A DNA stretch of 64,000 bases from Bacteroidia bacterium (GTDB lineage Bacteria; Bacteroidota; Bacteroidia; J057). A program made the position numbers and the translations under genes. Under the pieces are notes generated by a model, which was given only the letters and a program-made list of their open reading frames with translations, did not search any database and was not told where the DNA came from. Below are positions 54,282 to 64,000 of the stretch, piece by piece (within the stretch, counting starts at the first letter, position 1; each line of letters opens with the position of its first letter). Location of the stretch: assembly GCA_041391665.1 (NCBI GenBank), contig JAWKNO010000001.1:1984001-2048000 (forward strand), written 5' to 3'.

Positions 54282-55880
54282 ATGCGAAAACTACTACTGG
54301 CCCTGTCACTATTTACCGGCATAATATGGTTGCCCTGGCTGACATCCTGTAACCGGGAGCCTTCCCGGGCAAAACCTACCCGTCCGGATATTATCCTGAT
54401 TATGGCTGATGATATGGGGTTTTCTGATTTGGGCTGTTTTGGAGGTGAAATTCATACGCCGAATATTGATAACCTGGCCCGAAACGGCCTTTCGTTCACA
54501 CAATTTTATAACACAGGCCGTTGCTGTCCTTCCCGTGCCAGCCTGATGACAGGCATGTATCCTCACACGGTGGATATGGGGTGGATGAATAGCGCGAATC
54601 TGGGGCGTGCCGGTTACCTCGGGCGGCTGAGCGATGCCGCGGTAACCCTTCCCGAAGCCCTGAAAACGGGAGGATACCGCACCTATATGGTCGGCAAATG
54701 GCACCTTACTCCTACCGATTCTATCAAGGCACAGCGCGGTACAAGCTGGCCTACTGATCGCGGATTTGACGAATTCTATGGTACGATGGAAGGGGCTAAA
54801 GATTACTTTAAGCCCACCTGGCTGTTTCGCAATAAAGCGCCTGTGACCGTAGATGATCCGCATTATTTTTATACAGATGCAATCACCGATACAGCAGTGG
54901 CCTTTATCGGGAGAAACCCCTCAGAATCGCCGATGTTTCTTTACCTCGCTTTTTATGCGCCACATTTTCCGCTGCATGCCCCTGATTCCACTGTTGCCAG
55001 ATACCGCAATAGTTATCGCTCGGGTTGGAAAAATATCAGGGCCAATCGATTTGAGCGGCAGCACCAGTTGGGGCTCATTCCTGTGGGAGTCAGACTCTCC
55101 GACCCGGAGGCAGACATTCCCGGCTGGACTGATCTTGGCATGGAAAAACGCGATGAAATGGACTTAAGAATGGCGATTTACGCCGCACAGGTGGAGGAGA
55201 TGGACCGAGGGGTAGGCAAGGTCATTGCAGCTTTGAAAGCCAGGGGACGACTGGATAATGCGATCATTGTTTTTCTTTCAGACAATGGTGCTTTGGCTAC
55301 GCAGCCTTTGGGGCGGGGCAACCGCGAACAACTCAACGCCTCCGGACCATATACAGACTATGGTGCCGCCTGGAGTCATGTGTCCAATACGCCTTATCGC
55401 CTGTATAAGGGTTTTAATCATGAAGGCGGGATCATTGCGCCGCTCATTATACAATGGTTGAAACCGGTAGCCGCACGTGGCGAATTTTGCCGGCAACCCA
55501 TTCACATCATGGATTTGATGCCCACCCTTGCCAGCCTCGCAGGGGTAGAAGTGCCTCCGGTACGACAGGGCCTGGCCGCACTAAAGCCCGAAGGCCGCAG
55601 TTTTCGCAATCTGCTGCTCGATCCGGAGATGGAAATGGAATCCCGCCCCTTATTCTGGGAACACGAAGGAAAACGTGCCGTGCGGCAGGGCGGCTGGAAA
55701 CTGGTTTCGCCTGGTCTGAAGAAAGCGTGGGAACTCTACTCCCTGACCGACGACCCTACCGAAACCCGCGACCTTGCCAGCCAGAATCCGGATCGCGTAC
55801 GTGAACTGACCCAATTGTGGGATACATGGGCCAGGGAACATCATGTGTTGCCTTTGGATGGACAAGGATGGGATGACTGA
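54282..55880 (+). CDS. Sulfatase, arylsulfatase type
   Basis: This 532-residue exported type I sulfatase has the formylglycine site Cys81 in CCPSR (81-85), with a metal-binding start IILIMADDMGFSDLGC near 37-52 and VFLSDNGALAT. A lipoprotein-like leader (LTSCNREP) is present. The C-terminal part (REHHVLPL) is typical of arylsulfatases. It follows the large lipoprotein and precedes a sodium symporter, so it probably desulfates a sugar before import. Confidence 0.93.
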   Translation: MRKLLLALSLFTGIIWLPWLTSCNREPSRAKPTRPDIILIMADDMGFSDLGCFGGEIHTPNIDNLARNGLSFTQFYNTGRCCPSRASLMTGMYPHTVDMGWMNSANLGRAGYLGRLSDAAVTLPEALKTGGYRTYMVGKWHLTPTDSIKAQRGTSWPTDRGFDEFYGTMEGAKDYFKPTWLFRNKAPVTVDDPHYFYTDAITDTAVAFIGRNPSESPMFLYLAFYAPHFPLHAPDSTVARYRNSYRSGWKNIRANRFERQHQLGLIPVGVRLSDPEADIPGWTDLGMEKRDEMDLRMAIYAAQVEEMDRGVGKVIAALKARGRLDNAIIVFLSDNGALATQPLGRGNREQLNASGPYTDYGAAWSHVSNTPYRLYKGFNHEGGIIAPLIIQWLKPVAARGEFCRQPIHIMDLMPTLASLAGVEVPPVRQGLAALKPEGRSFRNLLLDPEMEMESRPLFWEHEGKRAVRQGGWKLVSPGLKKAWELYSLTDDPTETRDLASQNPDRVRELTQLWDTWAREHHVLPLDGQGWDD

Positions 55881-55911
55881 TAGCCTGAATGACGCTTCAC
55901 AAAATCACGTT

Positions 55912-57666
55912 ATGAGCTTACTGGATTTCTGGATATTTGGACTCTATGTGGCAGGTACACTTGCGATCAGTGTGGTATTGTCGCGAACGATAAAAAATGC
56001 TGATGATTATTTTGCGGCAGGACGTCAATCCAACTGGTGGCTTTCCGGCCTTTCGGGATTTATGACCATGTTTTCTGCGGGTACTTTTGTGGTCTGGGGA
56101 GGAATTGCTTTTAAGTGGGGAATGGTAGCCGTAAGTATTGCCATGTGTCTGGGAATCAGTGCACTGCTGGTGGGCTACCAACTGGCCGGCTTATGGCGAC
56201 GAAGTGGTGTGTCAACGGCCGCCGAATTTATCCACCTGCGGTTTGGTCTGAAGGCTTTGAAGTTTTACACCTGGTTTAATATCGTTTACCGCCTGCTGGG
56301 AATGGCCGTCGCATTGTACTCACTGGCAATTATGCTGGCTGCGCTTTTGCCTCAGGGCCTGCGTGGAATCAGCATCAGCGAGATAATTATTTTTTGCGGG
56401 GTCGTCGTCGTCGTTTACACGTTGATCGGAGGGTTGTGGGCCGTTTTGCTTACGGATGTTCTCCAGTTTATCGTCCTGCTGGTGGCTGTGAGCATCGTTA
56501 TTCCTCTTGCACTTGGCAAAATGGGAGGTGTTGAGGTTTTTATTTCTGAAACCCCGGAGGGTTTTTTTCGTCCGGTTTCCGGCGAGTTTAGCTGGCTTTT
56601 TTTGGTAGGATGGGTAGTAATTCATTATTTCAAAATTGGCGGTGAGTGGGCGTTTGTTCAGCGGTATATCTGTGTGCCTAAAGCTTCGGATGCAAGAAAA
56701 GCCGCATGGCTTTTTGGGCTGATGTATCTCATCAGCCCGATCATCTGGATGTTGCCACCTATGATGTATCGGGTAATTGATCCTTCCGCCAATCCGGAGC
56801 AGGCCTATATTCTCACCTGTCAGTACGCATTGCCCGAAGGATTAATGGGACTGCTCATCGCGTCTATGTTTGCCGCAACCGGTAGTATGATCGATTCAGA
56901 ATTGAATGTATTTTCAGGCGTTCTTACCCGCGATTTTTACAAACGTATATTTCCTGACAGCACAGAAAAACGCCAGATTCTGGTCGGCCAGCTGTTAACA
57001 CTTGCCCTTGGGGTGTTGGTAATTATCCTTGCCATACTCGTTCCGCTCATGGGAGGGGCGCAGGAGATTATTCTATCTATCACCGCACTGCTTGCAGGTC
57101 CTATGGTGTTGCCGGTGATCTGGGGTTTGTATTCTGAAAAGATAAATGAGCAAAGTGTATTTATCACAATTTTTGTCAGTGGATTTGCCGCGTTGGTACT
57201 TAAATTTGGCTGGTTGAATCAGTCGGGCTGGTTTGTGTCGGATTCCCCCGCTGGCTGGGAGCTTTGGCTACAGCAGCACGCCAGAACACTGGAAACGGTT
57301 TTGGGAACCCTTGTTCCATTTTTTGTTCTTTTTTTGATTGAAAATACCCAAAGACACACCGCCGGATGGAACCGTACTCTCTACAATACGGATGAGAATT
57401 CTGAAAATATAGTCCCGCCAGCAGCATCACTGTTTCCGGGTAAGGTTGTGGCTATCGTGTTGGCTGCGCTGGCTACCTTGTTTTGTTTTCTGGCATTTAG
57501 CGGTGACTCCCACCAGGTACTGTTGACAGCCTATAGTGTTGTTTTGGGTGGAATGGCTGGTTTAATATTTTACTTTATCAGGATGGCAGAGCGAAAAGCA
57601 GCTTTCGGCGTTGTTTCTGAAAAAACGTTGGTTGAGAAAAATAAGGATCATGAAGCAAGTAAGTGA
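55912..57666 (+). CDS. Sodium:solute symporter (SSS family)
   Basis: The start at ATG 55912 gives 584 residues beginning MSLLDFWIFGLYVAGTLAI; an alternative ATG at 55873 overlaps the sulfatase stop. About 13 helices are present with FSAGTFVVWGGIAFKWG and YTLIGGLWAVLLTDVLQFIV. It is paralogous to the symporter at 47708 and likely imports the desulfated sugar. It overlaps the next gene by 17 bp. Confidence 0.92.
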   Translation: MSLLDFWIFGLYVAGTLAISVVLSRTIKNADDYFAAGRQSNWWLSGLSGFMTMFSAGTFVVWGGIAFKWGMVAVSIAMCLGISALLVGYQLAGLWRRSGVSTAAEFIHLRFGLKALKFYTWFNIVYRLLGMAVALYSLAIMLAALLPQGLRGISISEIIIFCGVVVVVYTLIGGLWAVLLTDVLQFIVLLVAVSIVIPLALGKMGGVEVFISETPEGFFRPVSGEFSWLFLVGWVVIHYFKIGGEWAFVQRYICVPKASDARKAAWLFGLMYLISPIIWMLPPMMYRVIDPSANPEQAYILTCQYALPEGLMGLLIASMFAATGSMIDSELNVFSGVLTRDFYKRIFPDSTEKRQILVGQLLTLALGVLVIILAILVPLMGGAQEIILSITALLAGPMVLPVIWGLYSEKINEQSVFITIFVSGFAALVLKFGWLNQSGWFVSDSPAGWELWLQQHARTLETVLGTLVPFFVLFLIENTQRHTAGWNRTLYNTDENSENIVPPAASLFPGKVVAIVLAALATLFCFLAFSGDSHQVLLTAYSVVLGGMAGLIFYFIRMAERKAAFGVVSEKTLVEKNKDHEASK

Positions 57667-59962
57667 GCAATATGACATTGTGGTTTGCGGGGGCGGACTG
57701 GCTGGCTTTTGCGCAGCGGTTGCGGCTGCCCGCCAGGGAAGGAAAACGTGTATTATCCAAAACCGTCCGGTTTTTGGTGGAAACTCCTCTTCGGAGATTG
57801 GCGTTACCCCGCACGGTGCGGCGGCTTTTCACGCGTATGCGCGGGAAACAGGGATTCTCTCCGAATTACTGATTGAAGAGCGTGCCGCCAACCATGCCGA
57901 AATTTACGAAAATGGCTGGACCAACAGCGTCTGGGATATGGTTTTGTACGATATGGCTGTTCGCACAGAAAACCTGAATTTCTATTTGAATACAGATTTC
58001 AAAGCGGTAAGGATGAAAGACAATCGGCATATTCAGGCCATTGTCGCGCATGTGCAAAATGCCGAACTGGAGCTCACCCTTGAAGCAGAATTATTTATCG
58101 ACTGTACCGGCGATGGCCTGGTCGCTCATGAGGCCGGCTGCGAATGGCGCATGGGTTCTGAGTCCAGAAGTGAATTTAATGAGCCGCATGCCCCAGAGGT
58201 CGCCAGTGGCGATGTAATGGGGAGTTCTATTCATTTTAAAGCCCAGGATATGGGGCGTCCGGTGCCCTTCTCCGCACCTGAATGGGCCATTCGTTATGAT
58301 GACGCAAGCTATTTTTACGATCAGGGGCGTTTGCCTAAAGAGGAAAGAGGGGGATTCTGGTGGCTCGAAATCGGCGTTCCCTATCACACCATTCACGACA
58401 ATGAAACCATTCGCCACGAACTTACCCGTCATGCCTTAGGGGTATGGCACTGGATGAAAAACCAGGATCCGGTAATGAAAGAAAGAACCCGCAACTATGC
58501 ACTTGATTGGATTGGACAGGTGCCGGGAAAAAGAGAAAGCCGGCGGATCATGGGCGAGTATTTTATCACAGAGCATGATATCCAGAACAAAACTGTATTC
58601 GAAGATGAAATCGCCTTTGGCGGATGGTTTATTGATTTGCATACCCCCGGAGGCCTGCTTGCTGCTATGAGCGAACCCACCAATGCAGACAATTACAATA
58701 CCTTCAATGAGTACTCGGTAAAATCGTACTGCGGGCCTTATGGCGTACCTCTCCGTTCGTTGATTGCCCGTGATGTGGACAATCTCATGATGGCCGGCAG
58801 GAATATCAGTACAACTCATGCGGCTTTGGGTACGCTTAGAGTTATGGCAACAACCGCACTGATGGGGCAGGCTGCCGGTACAGCAGCGGCTATTGCTCAA
58901 AATAATCAGCTTGCCATCAAGGAGACACCGGAGAAAGTAGTACATCTTATCAAACAAAAACTCCTGCGTGATGGCTGTTTTCTGATCAACAACCGAAATG
59001 AAGACCCGGCTGACCTTGCCCGCTTTGCTTCTGTTACAGCCAGTAGTGAGTCTGGTCTTACTGGAGCCGGACCAGATACCGAGGGTTTTCATGAAGGACT
59101 GAGTATCTGGCGCGACCAGCCCCAATATGATCAGGAGCGGCTGGATGTAAAAAAAGGCCAGATGATCGCGCTGGGAAACGAGGGAATAACAACGCTTTCT
59201 GTTTTCTTGAAAAACCTCACAGCAGATGACCAAAACGTCTCCGCTGCGCTTTTTTCTGTTTCAGATATATGGGATTACCGTACGAACCCGGGTACGCCCC
59301 TGAAAACTGCCAGCCTTCGGGTACCTGCCAACTACGAGGGCTGGGTTGAGTGGCCGGTGAATTTTGAGCCGGGAGGGGAGCTAAAGCCCTATTCTTATGT
59401 AAGAATTGACCTTGAGGCAAATGCTTCGATTGCCTGGAAAGTAGCGGGATGTGTTTTGCCCGGGCAATTGGCCGTATATCAAATCGGTAAGGATAAAATG
59501 CGGCGGTTTTCCAATGGCGCTACCCTAAGCTTTCGAATAGAACCGGCACAATACTGTTTTCCTCCTGAAAATGTAATCAATGGGGTTACACGCCCTCACC
59601 GGTATACCAACCTGTGGCGCTCAGATGAAGCGGAAGTGAATGCATCGTGGATACAACTCTCCTGGGATCAGGTACATTCAATCGGACAGGTTGAGATCAC
59701 CTTTCCCGGGCATTTACTTCGGGAGTATCATGCTTATGCCCCTTTTTATCGCGACCAGCAATGTGCCAAAGACTATCGCATAGAGATATCCACAGATGGC
59801 AGATGGGAAGAAGTAATGGCAATCAGAGACAATTACCAGCGGCACAGAATTCACCGGCTAAAAATGCCCGTTGAGACGAATGCGATTCGTATCGTGATTG
59901 ATTCAACACATGGTGACCCTTGTGCAGGCATATATGAAGTAAGGTGTTACAGAGATATATAG
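57650..59962 (+). CDS. FAD-dependent oxidoreductase with C-terminal discoidin-like domain
   Basis: The start at ATG 57650 gives 770 residues. FAD motifs are CGGGLAGFCAAVAAA near 12-26, RPVFGGNSSSEIG near 40-52, QVPGKRESRR and NLMMAGRNISTTHAALG. A discoidin-like domain closes the protein (VTRPHRYTNLW, then WIQLSWDQVHSIGQVEI). It is the last gene of the plus-strand operon, overlapping the symporter gene. With its paralogue at 49346 it may oxidise a sugar (inference). Confidence 0.85.
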   Translation: MKQVSEQYDIVVCGGGLAGFCAAVAAARQGRKTCIIQNRPVFGGNSSSEIGVTPHGAAAFHAYARETGILSELLIEERAANHAEIYENGWTNSVWDMVLYDMAVRTENLNFYLNTDFKAVRMKDNRHIQAIVAHVQNAELELTLEAELFIDCTGDGLVAHEAGCEWRMGSESRSEFNEPHAPEVASGDVMGSSIHFKAQDMGRPVPFSAPEWAIRYDDASYFYDQGRLPKEERGGFWWLEIGVPYHTIHDNETIRHELTRHALGVWHWMKNQDPVMKERTRNYALDWIGQVPGKRESRRIMGEYFITEHDIQNKTVFEDEIAFGGWFIDLHTPGGLLAAMSEPTNADNYNTFNEYSVKSYCGPYGVPLRSLIARDVDNLMMAGRNISTTHAALGTLRVMATTALMGQAAGTAAAIAQNNQLAIKETPEKVVHLIKQKLLRDGCFLINNRNEDPADLARFASVTASSESGLTGAGPDTEGFHEGLSIWRDQPQYDQERLDVKKGQMIALGNEGITTLSVFLKNLTADDQNVSAALFSVSDIWDYRTNPGTPLKTASLRVPANYEGWVEWPVNFEPGGELKPYSYVRIDLEANASIAWKVAGCVLPGQLAVYQIGKDKMRRFSNGATLSFRIEPAQYCFPPENVINGVTRPHRYTNLWRSDEAEVNASWIQLSWDQVHSIGQVEITFPGHLLREYHAYAPFYRDQQCAKDYRIEISTDGRWEEVMAIRDNYQRHRIHRLKMPVETNAIRIVIDSTHGDPCAGIYEVRCYRDI

Positions 59963-59980
59963 AGATATATAGAGATATAT
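59951..59980. repeat. Three perfect 10-bp tandem copies
   Basis: AGAGATATAT occurs three times in a row across the end of the FAD oxidoreductase gene; its TAG stop (59960-59962) falls at the junction of the first two copies. Copy number may vary between strains. Confidence 0.9.
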
Positions 59981-60012
59981 TCATCAGAGCTTTGAAAAAT
60001 ATTTACCAAATG

Positions 60013-60027
60013 TTGCTATTATAGCAA
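60013..60027. promoter_or_regulatory. Perfect palindromic operator before the IclR gene
   Basis: This is the second exact copy of TTGCTATTATAGCAA, 31 bp before the IclR start, suggesting autoregulation. Confidence 0.7.
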
Positions 60028-60058
60028 TCATTAATTATCTTTCGTTAAATTAGTTAAT

Positions 60059-60790
60059 ATGGGACTACCCTCGCAACCACTGAGTGGACTAATTGATGGC
60101 CTGGCTGTTTTGCAGCATCTCGCTTCCTCACATGGCGAGAAGGCGAGTATTGATATCTCCCGGGAATTGGGAATGGAAAAGACGCGGATAAACCGTATTC
60201 TGAAAACGCTGGCATTTTTGGGACTGGTTTATCAGACGCCGAGGCGAAAGTATATTTTGGGCCCGGGCATCCATGTTCTTTCTGCACAGATGATGTATGG
60301 GTCAGGTTTGATCAATCATTCACTGAAACATCTGATAAAGTTGACAGAGCTCGATCTGGTAGTTGCTTTGGGGGTATTGTGGCGGGATAAAGTATCTTAT
60401 CTCTACCATTGGGAACCGGGACTTCCACCTACCGACGGGTTAGGGCGAATCGATCTGTTTCCTGCAACTCAGTCGAGTATCGGTTTGGCCTTATTGTCTC
60501 AGAAAACCGAAGAAGAGGTGAATCAGATAATTCCGGAGAAAGATATCCCCGGGTATTCGTCACGGGAAAAGCTATTTGAGGATTTGGCTCTGTTTCGCCA
60601 GCAAAACTACGTAACAGCCATTTATGATGGCCGGAAAAGTATTGCAGTCAGGCTGGGTAGCCCTTCCTATGCTGCGATTGCTCTGGCCTGGATCGATAAA
60701 AATGCACCAGATGAGCCGTATGTTATGTATTTACGGGAAACGGCTCAGCAAATTGAAAAATTCCAAACGCAATTAACTACTCATTCTTAA
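60059..60790 (+). CDS. IclR-family transcription regulator
   Basis: This 243-residue protein has an N-terminal winged helix (DISRELGMEKTRINRILKTLAFLGLV near 37-62, then YILGPGIHVLSA) and a C-terminal effector domain (FPATQSSIGLALLSQ). IclR proteins sense small carbon compounds such as sugar acids. Position between the sugar operon and SusC, plus the shared palindrome, suggests it controls this locus. Confidence 0.9.
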   Translation: MGLPSQPLSGLIDGLAVLQHLASSHGEKASIDISRELGMEKTRINRILKTLAFLGLVYQTPRRKYILGPGIHVLSAQMMYGSGLINHSLKHLIKLTELDLVVALGVLWRDKVSYLYHWEPGLPPTDGLGRIDLFPATQSSIGLALLSQKTEEEVNQIIPEKDIPGYSSREKLFEDLALFRQQNYVTAIYDGRKSIAVRLGSPSYAAIALAWIDKNAPDEPYVMYLRETAQQIEKFQTQLTTHS

Positions 60791-60991
60791 CCCTAAAAGC
60801 AAACTACTATTTCTATCAGAGATAATTTCATAACCACAAACTGACGCTTACATAAAGTTTACGCTTTTACTTATAGTCTCCCTGATATACCTCAGCCGGA
60901 GATAGGGATTCTATTTCATCTGGTTTTACCACTTTTTTGCATAAATGCTTGATTGTCAATTTTTTAAACTACTAACTAAAACTTACAATTT

Positions 60992-63900
60992 ATGAATCAA
61001 TTAGTACGACATGTATTTGTGTTGTTAGTCGCTATGACGCCTTTGTGGATGTGGGCACAGCAGACCGTAAAGGGGGTTGTGAATGCCAGTGAAACAGGGG
61101 AGCCATTAGTGGGCGCAACCGTACTGGTCCAGGGTACACAAAATGGTGTACTTACGGACAACGCAGGCGCATTTTCTATCGCCGTACCAGATGCTAATTC
61201 TACACTGATTGTCAGCTATCTGGGATATGCAAGGCAGGAAATTGTACTCAATGGCCAGTCCAATATTACCATTTCCATGGTATCAGACCAGTCTACCCTT
61301 GACGAGGTCGTTGTGGTTGGTTATGCAACCCAAAAGAAGGTAAATCTGACTGGCGCAGTATCCGTCGTAAATGGCGGCGAAATTTCGAAGCGGCCGGTGC
61401 TTCAAACCTCCAATGCACTCCAGGGCATGTCTCCCGGTGTTACGGTGCGTACCTTTGGCGGCGGCCCGGGCGATGATGGTGGTGAAGTAAGGATTCGTGG
61501 TTTGGGTACGCTCAACAACAATGATCCGCTGGTATTGATCGATGGGGTAGTGGGTAGTTTTACAGATGTTGATCCTTCCAATATCGAATCGATTTCTATT
61601 TTGAAAGACGCCGCCTCCGCAGCTATTTATGGCTCCCGCGCCTCGGGCGGGGTAGTGCTGATCACCACCAAACGCGGTTCTGACGGTTTTAGCGTAACCT
61701 ACAATGGCTACGCCGGCATTCAGGTGCCAGTAGATCAGCCTGAATATCTGGGGCCGGTAGAATTTTTGCGTCTGTTCAACAAAGCAAGTATCAATTCCAC
61801 AGGTGCACCCGCATACGAAGACGCCTTTATCAATAGCTACCTCGCCAATAATGCTGCTGACCCTGATCATTTTCCCATTACTGACTGGCAGAAGCTCGCC
61901 ATGCGGGAAAACCCTCTTCAGCAGCAACATAGTGTAAGCTTTAATGCTGGTTCTGACCGCTCCAAAATCCTGGGAACACTGCTGTATATGAATCAGCAAG
62001 GATTGCTGGAAAATTCAGAGTTTCAGCGCTATGGATTTCGCCTGAATTCAGATGTGAAAGCTACTGATCAAATCAGCTTTTTTGCAGATCTCAACCTGAA
62101 GTTTTCCGATGATTATGAACCCAACGGCGGAGAAGGGTCGCTGTTTCAATCAATTGCCCGTATCTATCCTACCGCTCCCTCGATCTACTCTGATGGAAGC
62201 TGGGGACAGGGGTGGAATGGCGATAATCCTGTTGCCCGTGCCAGAGACGGCGGGGTGAATAATACCAAAACCAACCTGGCCATTATCAACCTTGGGGTGA
62301 ATATTGAACCTGTCAAAGGGTTGGTATTTACCGGTTCGTTTGCTCCGCGTATGCAGACTGACTTTCAGAAAAACTTCCGTCAAAGAATCGCTTTTCTGGA
62401 TGTGGATTCCAAAGATCTGATCACCGCTGCTCCGGCAACTTCTTATATGTACGAAGCCTATAACCGCGCTTTAGACATTTACCTCAAAGGACTCGTTTCT
62501 TATGAAAATCATATTGGCGGGCTCAATTATCAGGCCATGCTGGGGTATGACCAAACCTTGCTCCGCACCGATAATTTCTTTGCTTCCAGAGACGGGTTTG
62601 ATTTTCCCGATTTTCAGGAACTCAATGCAGGTAGTGAAGAACTTCGCGACAATGGCGGTTCTGCCGGCGAATTGGCTCTCCGCTCATACTTTGGTCGTGT
62701 CAACTTCAACCTGAAAGAACGTTACCTCCTGGAGGCCAACTTCCGCTATGACGGTACCTCCCGGTTTATAGGTGAAAACCAATGGGGCTTTTTCCCCTCA
62801 CTGTCTGCCGGCTGGCGCATATCAGAAGAAAGTTTCCTGAAATCAGTAACCTGGGTAAATAACCTGAAACTCAGAGCTTCCTGGGGACAATTGGGCAACC
62901 AGAATACCAGCAGCCGTTACCCGACTGTTTCTTCGATTAACCTCAACCAGAATGTCGTCCTGGCCAATAATGCTTTCTTCGGGGCAGCTTCAATTGCTGC
63001 ATTATCCAACCCAAATCTTCGTTGGGAAACCACTACTCAAACAGATATTGGCATTGACATCGGGCTGTTTAACTCAAAACTGGATATCGTATTTGACTAT
63101 TATATCCGCGATACGAGAGACATTCTGATTGACCTCCCCGTACCCGAAACTTCAGGCTTTAGCTCGGTCGTCGAAAACGCTGCAAGGGTTGAGAATAAAG
63201 GCTGGGACTTTGGTATCATATACAACAATAAGATCGGAGACTTCCGCTATTCGATCGGGGGTAATATTTCAGACGTGAGAAACCGCGTGCTTGACCTTTT
63301 TAACACCGGCCCTTATATCAACGGATTACAGATCATACAGGAAGGGGAAGAGATGAATTCCATCTTTGGGTATGAAGCCGCAGGATTTTTCCAGACCGCT
63401 GAAGAAATTACCAATCACGCTACCCAGTTTGGCGCGCTTGTCCCGGGTGATATAAAGTATGTGGATCAGAATTCCGACGGTATTATCAATGCCGCAGACC
63501 GTGTCATCATCGGAAGCCGTATTCCCCGATATACTTACAGCAGTACGATTGAACTGGGTTACAAGGGGTTTGATCTTTCTATTTTCCTTCAGGGAATCGG
63601 TAAATACAATGGGTACCAAAACAGCCACGCTGCCTGGCCATTTCAAAACTCAGGAAGTGCCAAAGCGCAGGTTCGCCATACCGATACCTGGAGCCCCGAC
63701 AATCCAGATGCCCGTTACCCAAACTGGTATCTCAACACCACCACCAACAATTATAACACTTCCAGCTTCTGGATGACGGATGCTTCTTACCTGAAAGTCA
63801 AAAACGTTGTATTGGGATACAACTTCCCGCAGGCCATGCTGGAAAACACTCCCATCAATCGCGCCAGAATCTATATGAGCGGACAGAATGTGTTTAGTTT

Positions 63901-64000
63901 CGATAAAATGGAGGGCTTTGATCCTGAGTCTCCGCTGGGAGACGCTAATTTTTACCCACAAGTTGCTGTGTATGCGGTAGGTGTAAATCTCACTTTCTAG
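60992..64000 (+). CDS. SusC/RagA-type TonB-linked outer-membrane receptor
   Basis: This 1002-residue receptor has a signal peptide (ending near WAQQ), a carboxypeptidase-D-like domain (VKGVVNASETGEPLVGATV), a TonB-box-like region (DEVVVVGYATQKKVNLTGAV), a plug (RIRGLGTLNNNDPLVLIDG, SISILKDAASAAIYGSRA) and a barrel ending in VGVNLTF. The stop falls on the last bases of the window, so it is complete; a susD partner is expected just outside. It imports glycan fragments with TonB energy. The 201-bp upstream gap holds its promoter, but I see no clear copy of the 15-bp palindrome there. Confidence 0.95.
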   Translation: MNQLVRHVFVLLVAMTPLWMWAQQTVKGVVNASETGEPLVGATVLVQGTQNGVLTDNAGAFSIAVPDANSTLIVSYLGYARQEIVLNGQSNITISMVSDQSTLDEVVVVGYATQKKVNLTGAVSVVNGGEISKRPVLQTSNALQGMSPGVTVRTFGGGPGDDGGEVRIRGLGTLNNNDPLVLIDGVVGSFTDVDPSNIESISILKDAASAAIYGSRASGGVVLITTKRGSDGFSVTYNGYAGIQVPVDQPEYLGPVEFLRLFNKASINSTGAPAYEDAFINSYLANNAADPDHFPITDWQKLAMRENPLQQQHSVSFNAGSDRSKILGTLLYMNQQGLLENSEFQRYGFRLNSDVKATDQISFFADLNLKFSDDYEPNGGEGSLFQSIARIYPTAPSIYSDGSWGQGWNGDNPVARARDGGVNNTKTNLAIINLGVNIEPVKGLVFTGSFAPRMQTDFQKNFRQRIAFLDVDSKDLITAAPATSYMYEAYNRALDIYLKGLVSYENHIGGLNYQAMLGYDQTLLRTDNFFASRDGFDFPDFQELNAGSEELRDNGGSAGELALRSYFGRVNFNLKERYLLEANFRYDGTSRFIGENQWGFFPSLSAGWRISEESFLKSVTWVNNLKLRASWGQLGNQNTSSRYPTVSSINLNQNVVLANNAFFGAASIAALSNPNLRWETTTQTDIGIDIGLFNSKLDIVFDYYIRDTRDILIDLPVPETSGFSSVVENAARVENKGWDFGIIYNNKIGDFRYSIGGNISDVRNRVLDLFNTGPYINGLQIIQEGEEMNSIFGYEAAGFFQTAEEITNHATQFGALVPGDIKYVDQNSDGIINAADRVIIGSRIPRYTYSSTIELGYKGFDLSIFLQGIGKYNGYQNSHAAWPFQNSGSAKAQVRHTDTWSPDNPDARYPNWYLNTTTNNYNTSSFWMTDASYLKVKNVVLGYNFPQAMLENTPINRARIYMSGQNVFSFDKMEGFDPESPLGDANFYPQVAVYAVGVNLTF

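Overview
The window looks like a chromosomal segment of a Bacteroidota bacterium. The grounds are a full-length SusC/RagA TonB-linked receptor, a LytTR-type regulator, many outer-membrane lipoproteins, a clade II type nitrous oxide reductase cluster with a Sec/lipoprotein leader, and a tricorn protease homologue. Sulfatases and glycan-active proteins suggest a life on sulfated glycans (inference). I cannot name the genus, and I saw no rRNA, tRNA or CRISPR array.

Layout. 1-1046: the 5' part of a secreted protein with two internal repeats, running off the left edge. 1155-7068: kbl, a divergent TrpD paralogue, a prephenate-dehydrogenase-like enzyme, a fused aminodeoxychorismate synthase and an AroQ chorismate mutase. 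The last three match the logic of a p-aminophenylalanine (PapA/PapB/PapC-like) route. 7232-8708: a LytTR membrane regulator and a HigBA-type toxin-antitoxin pair. 8883-12421: small membrane and secreted proteins of unknown role. 12473-18110: a FadJ-like beta-oxidation protein lacking the usual catalytic His, divergent from a tricorn protease homologue. 18209-21936: a small lipoprotein, a palindromic repeat element, a TonB receptor and a crotonase.

21950-23140 holds no convincing gene but a tandem array with a period of about 100 bp, rich in CCGTTT/AAACGG dyads, between two convergent genes. 23144-28355: a PepD dipeptidase, then a sulfatase and a heparinase II/III-like lyase. 28428-32942: a DUF2490 protein, a collagen-motif lipoprotein, an AT-rich split HipA-like kinase module, and a sugar dehydrogenase with its cytochrome c. 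32978-40011: nosZ, a NosB-like membrane gene and nosLDFY on the minus strand, divergent from an Rrf2 regulator and a lipoprotein cytochrome c. 40149-44156: assorted secreted and membrane proteins.

44161-45304 is a scar: a partial copy of a nearby gene start, a transposase C-terminus, an RHS fragment, and a YoeB-type toxin gene interrupted by an in-frame TAG next to an intact antitoxin-like gene. 45449-64000 is a glycan/sugar utilisation locus. A beta-propeller glycosidase-like lipoprotein faces a minus-strand operon (FAD oxidoreductase, sodium symporter, enolase-superfamily dehydratase). A divergent plus-strand operon follows (815-residue lipoprotein, sulfatase, sodium symporter, second FAD oxidoreductase), then an IclR regulator and SusC.

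The same perfect 15-bp palindrome, TTGCTATTATAGCAA, lies in front of the plus-strand operon (in the divergent gap) and in front of the IclR gene. It is the best candidate operator tying the locus together.
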